A DNA stretch of 5,787 nt from CAYLOP01 sp964385305. GTDB taxonomy: Bacteria > Chloroflexota > Anaerolineae > Anaerolineales > E44-bin32. A program made the translations under genes and the position numbers. The notes below the pieces were generated by a model, which searched no databases, was not told the DNA's origin, and worked only from the letters and a program-made list of their open reading frames with translations. The stretch covers positions 1-5,787 of the forward strand of contig CAYLOP010000180.1 of assembly GCA_964385305.1 (NCBI GenBank), in the 5' to 3' direction. Shown one piece after another: positions 1 through 5,787 of the stretch (its first letter is position 1; each line of letters begins with the position of its first letter).

Positions 1-648
1 TCCGGGACGGTGATCAATATCTTCGCCACCGGTTTCACATCTTATATTTCCGCGAAATTCATGCAAACCTATCAGGAGCTCAACAACCCAGGCATCTTCC
101 AGCGCTGGAGCATCCCTGGACTGTCCAAGATACCGATTGTCGGGCCGATCCTGTTCGAAAACAATCTCTTTGTCTATGTGTTGTTCTTGCTGCTGATTGT
201 GATGAGCATTGCCCTTTTCTATACTCGATGGGGTTTGCGGGTGCGGTCTGTGGGCGAACACCCGCGTGCAGCTGATACCTTGGGGATCAATGTCATCCGC
301 ACACGCTATATGGCGGTGGTCCTGGGTGGGATGATCGCTGGTTTTGCAGGCGCCTACTTCACGCTGGGATCGGTGGGGCGATTCGACGAAGTGATGACCG
401 CAGGTCGTGGTTTCATTGGCTTGGCGGCGATGATCTTCGGCAACTGGATGCCGATTGGCTCCTTCGGTGCTGGCTTACTCTTCGGCTTCGCGGACTCCTT
501 AGCTTCGAAGATTGCCATTCTTGGCGTGCGCATTCCGTCACAATTCTTGCTGATGGCGCCCTACGTCGCCACGATGATCGTCTTGGCGGGCGTCGTGGGT
601 CGGGGGCAGATGCCTGCGGCCGACGGGCAACCTTACGAAAAGGAGTGA
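1..648 (+). CDS. ABC transporter permease, BmpD/YufQ (nucleoside/simple-sugar) family, 3' part
   Basis: This is the C-terminal 215 residues of an inner-membrane permease; the reading frame is open through base 1, so the gene starts upstream of the window. Seen: a hydrophobic segment at about visible residues 57-74, then the cytoplasmic stretch GLRVRSVGEHPRAADTLGI (about 78-96), followed by further hydrophobic helices containing MTAGRGFIGLAAMIFG and a tail ending DGQPYEKE. The GENPRAADTxGI-like loop and the TAGRGFIxLAAxIFG block are hallmarks of the permease pairs that work with a BMP-type lipoprotein and a double ATPase to import nucleosides or related sugars. The loop would contact the ATPase. 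The binding protein, ATPase and partner permease should lie upstream but are not visible. The exact substrate cannot be read from this subunit. The gene converges on the murJ-family gene and ends just before a strong terminator. Family assignment is secure; nucleoside specificity is inferred. Confidence 0.93.
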   Translation, partial: SGTVINIFATGFTSYISAKFMQTYQELNNPGIFQRWSIPGLSKIPIVGPILFENNLFVYVLFLLLIVMSIALFYTRWGLRVRSVGEHPRAADTLGINVIRTRYMAVVLGGMIAGFAGAYFTLGSVGRFDEVMTAGRGFIGLAAMIFGNWMPIGSFGAGLLFGFADSLASKIAILGVRIPSQFLLMAPYVATMIVLAGVVGRGQMPAADGQPYEKE

Positions 649-700
649 GCCGGTTTAGCAGGCTGCATCTGACGCACCTTTCCACAACTTGCTGACTCAG

Positions 701-734
701 ACGGTGGCGATGCGATCGCCACCGTTTTATTTCT
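701..734 (+). terminator. Rho-independent terminator of the ABC permease gene
   Basis: A perfect 11-bp GC-rich stem (left arm 701-711, right arm 715-725) encloses a 3-nt loop and is followed by a run reading TTTTATTT. It begins 52 bp after the permease stop codon. There is no matching A-rich tract on the left side, so it should act only on plus-strand transcription and not on the opposing flippase gene. The hairpin top contains the octamer GCGATCGC. Confidence 0.9.
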
Positions 735-806
735 GCCAGAGGAGCGAGGGTGTCCGGGCTCAGGCTTGGTGAAAAGAGAGTCGAATTTCGCGAGGTCCGT
801 TTTGAA

Positions 807-2420
807 TTACGCGTCTCGGCTTTGCACGGGTTCTCTAGTGAGCAGACCGCGCAGTGCTGTTCGGGGCAGGGTGAAGATTTCCTCGATACCGAGAATCCTG
901 GCAAGTGCGAGAAAGATGACGCCACCAGCAGCACCACCGCCCAGGAGAAGGAAGAGCCTCCCCGGCTTGAGTAAAGTCTGAAATACGAGGATCGCGCCTC
1001 CCATTACCGCTGCTGCCAGAGCTGCTTTAGCGCTGTCGCGCAGGATGCGTCGTGCGTCAACGCCTCGCCAGCGTTTGCTCAAAATGGCCAAACCGATCAG
1101 CGCTTCGATTCCAACTGCGATTCCGTTTGCCAATGCGAGTCCCCCGTGTTCCAATCCACCAACCGAGCGCGGTTTACTCAAGACGATCGCCAACCCAAGA
1201 TTGAGTGCGGTCGTGAAAAACGATACCAGCAGGGGAGTGAGCGTGTCTTGCTGTGCTGCGAAGGCGCGCACAACCACTTCCAACACCGACTGGCTGAGTA
1301 GCGCTACCGTATAGAATTGCAGGGCGTAAAACACGAGTGCGGTGCTTTCAGCGGTGAATTCGCCGCCTTCAAATAGGATACCGATGATGGGGCGCCCCAA
1401 CACGAGCAGGAGGACGGCAGCCGGCAGTGCAAGTGTCAGGATGGCGCGCAAGGCGCCGCTGAGCGCGCTGCGCTGCGCATCCACATCATGCCTGGCCGCC
1501 AATCCCGCCATCGTCGGGAAGACCGCGATCCCGATGGCCGTACCGATCAGGGTCCAGGGTGTGTTCATCAGTTGGAAGGCGTATCGGAGTGCGGATACGC
1601 GCCCCTCACCCAGACCCGAACCGATATTGGCGTTGATCCATTCGATGCTGGCACGCGCCATGAACAGGTCGATGATGCGCGGCGCCATGAGGATGGCGAC
1701 ACGCCGCAGCGCGGGGCTGCGCCAGCCGAAGGAAGGATGCCATCGTACGCCTCGGAAGATAATCGCGGGCATCTGGACTAGGAAGTGCAAAATCGCGCCT
1801 AGTACGGCACCCCATGCTAGGCCGAAGATGCCCATCGTTGGGGTGAGTAGGAGCGCGCCCAGGATGATGCCTAGACTGTACATCGAAGGGGCGATGGCGG
1901 GCATGAGGAAGTGCTGGTGGGCGTGCAGGGCTCCGGTGAGGATGCTGCTGATGGCGAAGATGACGGTTGAGAGGAGCAGGACTCTCATGATCTGCGCTGT
2001 CAGGATTTGATTCTCTGAGGAGAAGTGGGGGGCGATGCCCCAACGTGCCCTGACAAGCGAAGGTGCGAAGATCGCCAGGATGAGTGCGGCGACGCCGATC
2101 AGCAGCAGAACCGTGTTGACGACCTGGCTGAACAGGCGATTGCCGGCTTGATCATCATCTCTGTTCAAGAAGGTCGTGTAGACAGGAATGAACGCGAATG
2201 CCAGTGCACCACCTGAGAGGATGGTGAAGAGCAGTTCGGGCCAGCTATTCGCGGCGGTGTAGGCATCCAGCACAGCGCTCGTGCCGAAAGTGGCGGCGAT
2301 GATCCGTTGGCGCACCAATCCGATCACAATGGAAGCCGCCAATCCGCCCATCACGATGAGCGTTGAGCGAGCGATCCTCCCAGTTTGAGATTGCGAGGCG
2401 GCGGCCTCAACGGTTGGCAT
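807..2420 (-). CDS. murJ: MurJ/MviN-family lipid flippase, divergent
   Basis: A 537-residue polytopic membrane protein of the MOP superfamily, close to the usual MurJ length of about 510-530. MurJ moves the peptidoglycan precursor lipid II across the cytoplasmic membrane. Seen: N-terminal block GLVRQRIIAATFGTS (34-48), LDAYTAANSWPELL (51-64), GGALAFAFIPVY (70-81), and a central block with YAFQLMNTP (280-288) and GIAVFPTMAGLA, matching conserved MurJ landmarks. Many further hydrophobic helices reach to about residue 520. Counting against E. coli MurJ with a constant offset of 13, R24 and D39 are kept (R37, D52). However R18, D25, R52, R53, E57 and R270 are replaced by I31, Q38, F65, T66, G70 and Q283. 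The ATG start is the only plausible one: an in-frame stop lies 24 bp upstream. No Shine-Dalgarno site is visible. It follows the peptidase gene by 24 bp and is probably co-transcribed. Family membership is secure; lipid II as substrate is less so given the substitutions. Confidence 0.88.
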   Translation of the reverse strand: MPTVEAAASQSQTGRIARSTLIVMGGLAASIVIGLVRQRIIAATFGTSAVLDAYTAANSWPELLFTILSGGALAFAFIPVYTTFLNRDDDQAGNRLFSQVVNTVLLLIGVAALILAIFAPSLVRARWGIAPHFSSENQILTAQIMRVLLLSTVIFAISSILTGALHAHQHFLMPAIAPSMYSLGIILGALLLTPTMGIFGLAWGAVLGAILHFLVQMPAIIFRGVRWHPSFGWRSPALRRVAILMAPRIIDLFMARASIEWINANIGSGLGEGRVSALRYAFQLMNTPWTLIGTAIGIAVFPTMAGLAARHDVDAQRSALSGALRAILTLALPAAVLLLVLGRPIIGILFEGGEFTAESTALVFYALQFYTVALLSQSVLEVVVRAFAAQQDTLTPLLVSFFTTALNLGLAIVLSKPRSVGGLEHGGLALANGIAVGIEALIGLAILSKRWRGVDARRILRDSAKAALAAAVMGGAILVFQTLLKPGRLFLLLGGGAAGGVIFLALARILGIEEIFTLPRTALRGLLTREPVQSRDA

Positions 2421-2444
2421 GCTGATTATCCCAGGGTGAATGGG

Positions 2445-3752
2445 CTAGGGCGAAGCGCCCAGCCGTTGGAGCTGGATGAGCGCCGGCTCCCAATCCGGAT
2501 GCACTTCATACGCAGTGCGAAAATCTTCAATGGCGCCTTCGATGTCTCCGAGCGCTTCCTTGGCTAGTGCGCGCCAGTAAAAGCTTTCCTCAAGGACTCT
2601 TTCCGACATCGCGTACAGCGTTGTGTTGGCGAGGTTGACGACATCGTAATAGCGGCCGGTGTAGTAGTAGGCCCAGTAGGGTCCCGTGTTGTACCACATC
2701 ATGCGCCATGCACGATGATCTGGGTCTGAGATCGCGAGCGAGGCGTCGATTTCGAAGGCGGCATCGTAAGCTTCGGCAGCGCCCGAATAATCTTGAAGCA
2801 GCCTGAGGTTTGTGCCGCGGTTGAACCAGGCAAAGAATTGATCGCGCCCACTTGTGGCGAAAATCTCATCAGAGGCTTTTTGCGCTGCCAATTGAATGTT
2901 CTCGGTTTCATCGGCATGTGGTCCGAGTAAGGCGAGCACTTGCTGTTCTCGATCGCTGGGGAAGATCACGATGAAGGTGTAGTTAAAATGCCGCCAATAT
3001 TGTTCGAGTTGATCGTAGGCGACGGGCAAGTTGGGCATGATGTATGAATCTTGGGCGGTGAATTGCTGTTGGACATCATCATAGCCCGTGAGCACCTCAT
3101 AATGCCCCATCCAACCACTGAATCCGGAGCCCTCAAACCCCTTCTCGACGAGGACGGGAAAACCCGCTGCGATAAATCGCTTGAGAAGTGTGAGATCGCC
3201 ACCCACTCTCTCGAGAGCCTGGAGGTCGGTCTGCTCGTCCACGAAAGCCACCATCTCATAGGGCATCACGTTCTTGTCGCGTTGGTTGGGCTTGAGATAC
3301 GCGGCTGTATCGCGCTGATCCCCCTCCCAACCCCAGAAAGACAGCGCCATGGAGAGATTGGCCGGACCACAGTTGTTCCATTTTTGATATTCGTGGACCA
3401 CACCATTCAATTGGACGCTCGCAGGGAGGGGTGTGGGGGTGAGGGTTGGCGTTGGGGTTATGGAAGGCGTTGGTGTGGCTCCTTGCGTGGGTGTAAGCGG
3501 GGGTGGATCGGTGGGAGTGGGCGTGAGAGCATCCAGCGTGGCCTGTACGATAGCCGCGACCGTTGGGTTGGGCGTAAAGACCGATTCTCCGGGCGGGAAA
3601 AGTGCGTATTTGATGTTGGCGCGCAATTGAGAGACTCGCCACCCAAGGCGCTCTTGTATGAAGGGTGTGTTGTATGCAACGGTCCCCAATACGCCGATGA
3701 TGCTGATGGCGCCGACGATGGATACTAAGCGGCGGGTGCGATCACGTGACAT
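2445..3752 (-). CDS. Membrane-anchored C39-like cysteine peptidase with C-terminal TPR repeats
   Basis: A 435-residue protein in clear modules. Residues 3-8 are basic and 9-27 form a hydrophobic signal anchor, so the rest should lie outside the cytoplasm. Residues 77-110 are a Thr-Pro-rich linker. Residues 113-265 look like a C39-like (papain-fold) peptidase: QKWNNCGPANLSMAL with candidate nucleophile C128 and possible oxyanion Q123, GWMGHYEVLTGYDD with H217, and AQDSY with D235, a complete Cys-His-Asp set in the right order. Residues 303-431 hold TPR-like helices, for example WFNRGTNLRLLQDYSGAAEAYDAAFEI (309-335) and the repeat around YWRALAKEALGDIEGAIEDFRTAYEV (392-417). The substrate is unknown. 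There is no ABC domain, so it is not a bacteriocin exporter. The start is supported by a TATAAT element at -12 to -7, and no Shine-Dalgarno site is seen. The 3' end, including a small GGGCG/CGCCC hairpin at 2448-2460, abuts the flippase gene. Domain calls are confident; the function is not known. Confidence 0.85.
   Translation of the reverse strand: MSRDRTRRLVSIVGAISIIGVLGTVAYNTPFIQERLGWRVSQLRANIKYALFPPGESVFTPNPTVAAIVQATLDALTPTPTDPPPLTPTQGATPTPSITPTPTLTPTPLPASVQLNGVVHEYQKWNNCGPANLSMALSFWGWEGDQRDTAAYLKPNQRDKNVMPYEMVAFVDEQTDLQALERVGGDLTLLKRFIAAGFPVLVEKGFEGSGFSGWMGHYEVLTGYDDVQQQFTAQDSYIMPNLPVAYDQLEQYWRHFNYTFIVIFPSDREQQVLALLGPHADETENIQLAAQKASDEIFATSGRDQFFAWFNRGTNLRLLQDYSGAAEAYDAAFEIDASLAISDPDHRAWRMMWYNTGPYWAYYYTGRYYDVVNLANTTLYAMSERVLEESFYWRALAKEALGDIEGAIEDFRTAYEVHPDWEPALIQLQRLGASP
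3423..3524 (-). repeat. Thr-Pro repeat linker coding tract (low complexity)
   Basis: This stretch encodes about 34 residues of imperfect TPTP-type repeats (residues 77-110 of the peptidase), between the membrane anchor and the catalytic domain. Such linkers are typically extended, often glycosylated, spacers in extracytoplasmic proteins. The plus (template) strand is strongly G-rich; at 3424-3445 it carries four runs of three or more G with loops of 1-3 nt, which fits a G-quadruplex consensus. Confidence 0.8.
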
Positions 3753-3758
3753 GCGGGG

Positions 3759-3764
3759 ATTATA
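3759..3764 (-). promoter_or_regulatory. -10 element positioned for leaderless transcription of the peptidase gene
   Basis: The minus strand reads TATAAT with six bases (CCCCGC) between it and the ATG, so the hexamer sits at -12 to -7 relative to the A of the start codon. Transcription would then begin at or next to the start codon. No convincing -35 hexamer is found at 16-18 bp spacing, and no Shine-Dalgarno sequence precedes the gene, which agrees with a leaderless mRNA. Confidence 0.6.
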
Positions 3765-3910
3765 CCTGAGGAAACAACTGTGGAATTAAGCGCGCCCCTC
3801 ACTTATTGCGAAACGTGCACGCCGAGCCTGGCTAGTTCGAAATGAGCGTCATGATGCATCTATGGTGGCACATCCGGGGTTTTATTCCTGAAGCTATGAT
3901 CGATGCGGGG

Positions 3911-5212
3911 TTAGGTGTCGACACCCTGGCGGATCACCTGGTCGCGTTCAGGTCCAACCGAGACCAATCGCACCGGCAAGCCTGCTATATCCTGCACGCG
4001 CCGGATGTAGTTCTGCGCCTCGTGAGGTAGATCGCCCCAGAAGCGCGCCTGCATAAGGTCTTCTTCCCAGCCCGGGAGTTCTTCATATTGGGGTGCAAAA
4101 TCTGAGAGATCCACAGCGCTCGGAGAGAAGTCTTCGAAGAGGCCGTCATCCCATTGATAAGCCGTGCAGATACGAACGGGATCCAGGCCGGAAAGGATGT
4201 CCAATTTGGTGAGCGCGATCTCAGTCAAGCCGTTGATGCGGATTGCATAGCGGAGTAAGACGCCGTCGAGCCAGCCGCAGCGGCGGGGTCGACCTGTCGT
4301 GGTGCCATACTCATCCCAGGGCTGCTCGCCTGTGCCGCGCAGGCGTTCAGCGGTTTCGTCAAGCAACTCTGTGGGAAACGGTCCGCCACCGACCCTGGTT
4401 TGGAAGGCTTTGACGATACCGATGACCCTTCGTAAGTGTGTGGCTCCAACACCAAGCCCGGCAAGCGCACCTGAGGTGGTGGGATGTGAGCTCGTAACGT
4501 AGGGATAGGTTCCGTGATCGAGATCGAGGAGTGTGCCCTGTGCGCCCTCGGCCAGAACGGACTGCCCGCCCGCGAGGGCTTGAGCCGTGAGCGCACCTAC
4601 ATCTGCCAGGTAGGGCGCTAACCGCTCGGCGTATTGGCAGTACACAGTAGCGGCTTGTTCGGGGTCGGGTGCGTCGAATTGGTAAACCTTCTCCAGCACC
4701 TCGCCCGCCGCGAGCAAGTTCTTGCGCACGAGGTCGGCAAAGTTCTCCGGTGACCGCATCATGCCTGCTCGCAAACCACTGCGGGCAGCTTTATCAGTGT
4801 ATGCGGGTCCAATGCCGCGTCGGGTCGTGCCAATGCCCCCTCCACTGCGACGCATCTCTTCCGCCCCATCCATTGCAATATGTGCCGGCGTGATGATGTG
4901 TGCAGCGTTTGAGAGTTTGAGGCGATCGGGCGAGACATCCACGCCGAGCAATGCAAGATTATCGATCTCATCGAGCAACCGGGCGGGATTCACGACCATA
5001 CCGCTGCCCATCAGGCATGTGGTGTGTGGGTGCACGATCCCCGAAGGCACGAGGTGCAGCTTGAAAAGCTGATCTTCAACGGTGACGGTATGTCCAGCGT
5101 TGTCGCCGCCGTTGAAGCGGGCGACTACATCGGCCTCGGCGGCGAGGAGGTCGGTGATTCGGCCTTTCCCTTCGTCGCCCCACTGAGTGCCAATGATGAT
5201 GTCCAGGGGCAT
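3911..5212 (-). CDS. purA: Adenylosuccinate synthetase
   Basis: A full-length 433-residue cytoplasmic enzyme (family norm about 425-435). It joins IMP and aspartate using GTP to make adenylosuccinate, the first committed step from IMP to AMP. Seen: the N-terminal signature GTQWGDEGKG (8-17) with catalytic D13 and K16; NAGHTV with catalytic H41; the IMP-binding segment GTTRRGIGPAY (about 128-138); TRVGGGPFPTEL (about 271-282); TTTGRPRRCGWLD (about 303-315) with the arginines that contact substrate; and the guanine-binding TKLDILSGLD (about 335-344). The D13 and H41 numbering matches the E. coli enzyme, which supports this start, as does a Shine-Dalgarno site GGAGGAG five bases before the ATG. 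No key residue is missing. It lies between argH and the peptidase gene on the same strand, with gaps of 236 and 158 bp, so it is probably its own transcription unit. No U-tract terminator was found after it. Confidence 0.98.
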   Translation of the reverse strand: MPLDIIIGTQWGDEGKGRITDLLAAEADVVARFNGGDNAGHTVTVEDQLFKLHLVPSGIVHPHTTCLMGSGMVVNPARLLDEIDNLALLGVDVSPDRLKLSNAAHIITPAHIAMDGAEEMRRSGGGIGTTRRGIGPAYTDKAARSGLRAGMMRSPENFADLVRKNLLAAGEVLEKVYQFDAPDPEQAATVYCQYAERLAPYLADVGALTAQALAGGQSVLAEGAQGTLLDLDHGTYPYVTSSHPTTSGALAGLGVGATHLRRVIGIVKAFQTRVGGGPFPTELLDETAERLRGTGEQPWDEYGTTTGRPRRCGWLDGVLLRYAIRINGLTEIALTKLDILSGLDPVRICTAYQWDDGLFEDFSPSAVDLSDFAPQYEELPGWEEDLMQARFWGDLPHEAQNYIRRVQDIAGLPVRLVSVGPERDQVIRQGVDT

Positions 5213-5216
5213 GTTT

Positions 5217-5223
5217 CTCCTCC
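5217..5223 (-). promoter_or_regulatory. Shine-Dalgarno site of purA
   Basis: The minus strand reads GGAGGAG, a near-complete anti-16S match, with a 4-nt spacer (AAAC) to the ATG at 5212. It is the only strong ribosome binding site in the window and fixes the purA start. Confidence 0.85.
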
Positions 5224-5230
5224 GGGCGGG

Positions 5231-5239
5231 AGTATATCA
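5231..5239 (-). promoter_or_regulatory. Candidate extended -10 promoter of purA
   Basis: The minus strand reads TGATATACT, an extended -10 (TGn plus TATACT, 5 of 6 to consensus). No good -35 is present at 16-18 bp, which is acceptable for extended -10 promoters. Predicted initiation near 5224 would leave a leader of only about 12 nt carrying the Shine-Dalgarno site at its 5' end. Plausible but unproven. Confidence 0.4.
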
Positions 5240-5357
5240 CGGTTGATAATGTCGGAGTAGATTTCGCGTGCACATAACAGCTTGAAGACGAATTTATATG
5301 CCGCCGGTTGTGATTCGGGCGGAGTCCAAATGCGCGACGCGGCGAATTTCATGGGAG

Positions 5358-5442
5358 AAGCGATCGCTTACGGATCACCTCGGGTGCGAGGTGCGTTGGC
5401 CTGGGCGACCCTACACGCCGCGCGGCTTCGCCTGCTTCAGGC
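5358..5442. other. Cluster of inverted repeats in the argH-purA gap
   Basis: The 236-bp gap holds no credible gene. It contains three short symmetric elements. A GCCTG/CAGGC hairpin with a 3-nt loop lies at 5430-5442, just after the argH stop. A perfect 7-bp CACCTCG/CGAGGTG stem with a 4-nt loop lies at 5376-5393. A 12-bp palindrome AAGCGATCGCTT lies at 5358-5369. None is followed by a U-tract on the minus strand, so a standard intrinsic terminator is not supported. They could be argH mRNA 3'-end structures, an operator, or chance in GC-rich DNA. Confidence 0.35.
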
Positions 5443-5448
5443 ATTATG

Positions 5449-5787
5449 CTATGCGAGCGCTGTCCGTGCGGCTTCAAGCTGTTTCTGCAAGGAGTAGGCC
5501 GAGACACCCCCAACCGAATTGCGGCGCTCGAGCGCCGCTTCCACGTTGAAGACCTGCTCGATATCATCGGGGAATGCGTCGCTGATGGTCTTCAATGTTT
5601 CATGGGATATGTCGGGCAGCGGGACGCCCGTTGCTTCGGCCATCCGCACGGCGCGGCCAACCAGATCGTGGGCCTGCCTGAACGGTATCCCTTTGCGCAC
5701 CAGGCTGTCGGCGAGATCGGTAGCCAGCATGTCGGATGTGATGGCTGCCTCCATACGTTTCGGCTTCAAATGGAGTGTCTGCACTAA
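5449..5787 (-). CDS. argH: Argininosuccinate lyase, C-terminal part
   Basis: The last 112 residues of ArgH; the frame is open through the right edge of the window, so the start lies beyond it (the GTG near the edge is an internal valine codon). ArgH cleaves argininosuccinate to arginine and fumarate, the final step of arginine synthesis, as a cytoplasmic homotetramer. Seen in order: the HLKPKRMEAA helix, then the highly typical TDLADSLVRKGIPFRQAHDLVGRAVRMAE (C-terminal ArgH domain), ISHETLKTISDAF, and the terminal RRNSVGGVSAYSLQKQLEAAR, equivalent to the usual RxSxGGTAxxxVxxQL ending. The catalytic His and the mobile serine loop are encoded outside the window. It reads toward purA, 236 bp away. 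Confidence 0.95.
   Translation of the reverse strand, partial: LVQTLHLKPKRMEAAITSDMLATDLADSLVRKGIPFRQAHDLVGRAVRMAEATGVPLPDISHETLKTISDAFPDDIEQVFNVEAALERRNSVGGVSAYSLQKQLEAARTALA

Noticed and set aside
750..981. Short plus-strand frames between the terminator and the flippase 3' end
   Set aside because: They overlap the flippase coding region antisense, lack a Shine-Dalgarno site, and show no recognisable protein features. The 649-806 gap holds only the terminator.
1342..2010. Long open frame (222 codons) on the plus strand
   Set aside because: It lies wholly antisense to the flippase gene, has no recognisable domain, and is rich in Arg, Pro and Ser as expected for a shadow frame in GC-rich DNA.
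3051..3728. Open frame of 225 codons on the plus strand
   Set aside because: It is antisense to the peptidase gene; its Gly-Val-rich part is only the reverse of the Thr-Pro repeat tract, and no family is recognisable.
3753..3910. Possible purA terminator in the gap after purA
   Set aside because: Only short palindromes such as GATGCATC and CGTGCACG are visible; no GC-rich stem followed by a U-tract was found on the minus strand.
3842..4030. 62-codon plus-strand frame beginning in the purA-peptidase gap
   Set aside because: Most of it is antisense to the purA 3' end, and it has no ribosome binding site or family resemblance.
5125..5352. Minus-strand 75-codon frame in the purA upstream gap, with a stretch (REIYSDIINRDILPPG) faintly like a GntR regulator N-terminus
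   Set aside because: The similarity is short and stops at the purA overlap, no ribosome binding site precedes it, no helix-turn-helix follows, and it runs 88 bases into purA in another frame. It is probably chance.
5213..5448. Purine riboswitch or tRNA in the argH-purA gap
   Set aside because: No tRNA cloverleaf or conserved purine-riboswitch core was recognised, and the predicted purA leader is too short to hold one.

Overview
The window (5,787 bp, GC-rich) looks like chromosomal DNA from a free-living bacterium, most probably Chloroflexota of the Anaerolineae type. That placement is inferred, not proven. It rests on a membrane-anchored peptidase with a long Thr-Pro linker, a style common in that phylum, on the divergent MurJ, and on a probable leaderless gene. 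No mobile element, tRNA, rRNA, CRISPR array or sign of recent transfer was found.

Layout: at the left edge is the 3' part of a plus-strand ABC permease of the BmpD/YufQ (nucleoside or simple-sugar) family, closed by a strong intrinsic terminator. It converges on a minus-strand block that fills the rest of the window. In transcription order (right to left) this block holds the 3' end of argH (argininosuccinate lyase), a 236-bp gap, purA (adenylosuccinate synthetase), a 158-bp gap, a membrane-anchored C39-like cysteine peptidase with TPR repeats, a 24-bp gap, and a MurJ/MviN-family flippase.

How the genes relate: argH and purA are housekeeping biosynthesis genes (arginine; AMP from IMP) that happen to be adjacent and probably have separate promoters. 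PurA has a clear Shine-Dalgarno site and an extended -10 element. The peptidase and the flippase are tightly spaced and probably form one transcription unit, read from a TATAAT placed exactly where a leaderless mRNA would start. Both act at or outside the membrane, so this pair is the most interesting part of the window. The flippase lacks most of the charged residues that are essential in characterised MurJ proteins, and its partner is an uncharacterised extracytoplasmic peptidase. The nucleoside-type permease lies near purA but is on the opposite strand, so a functional link is weak.
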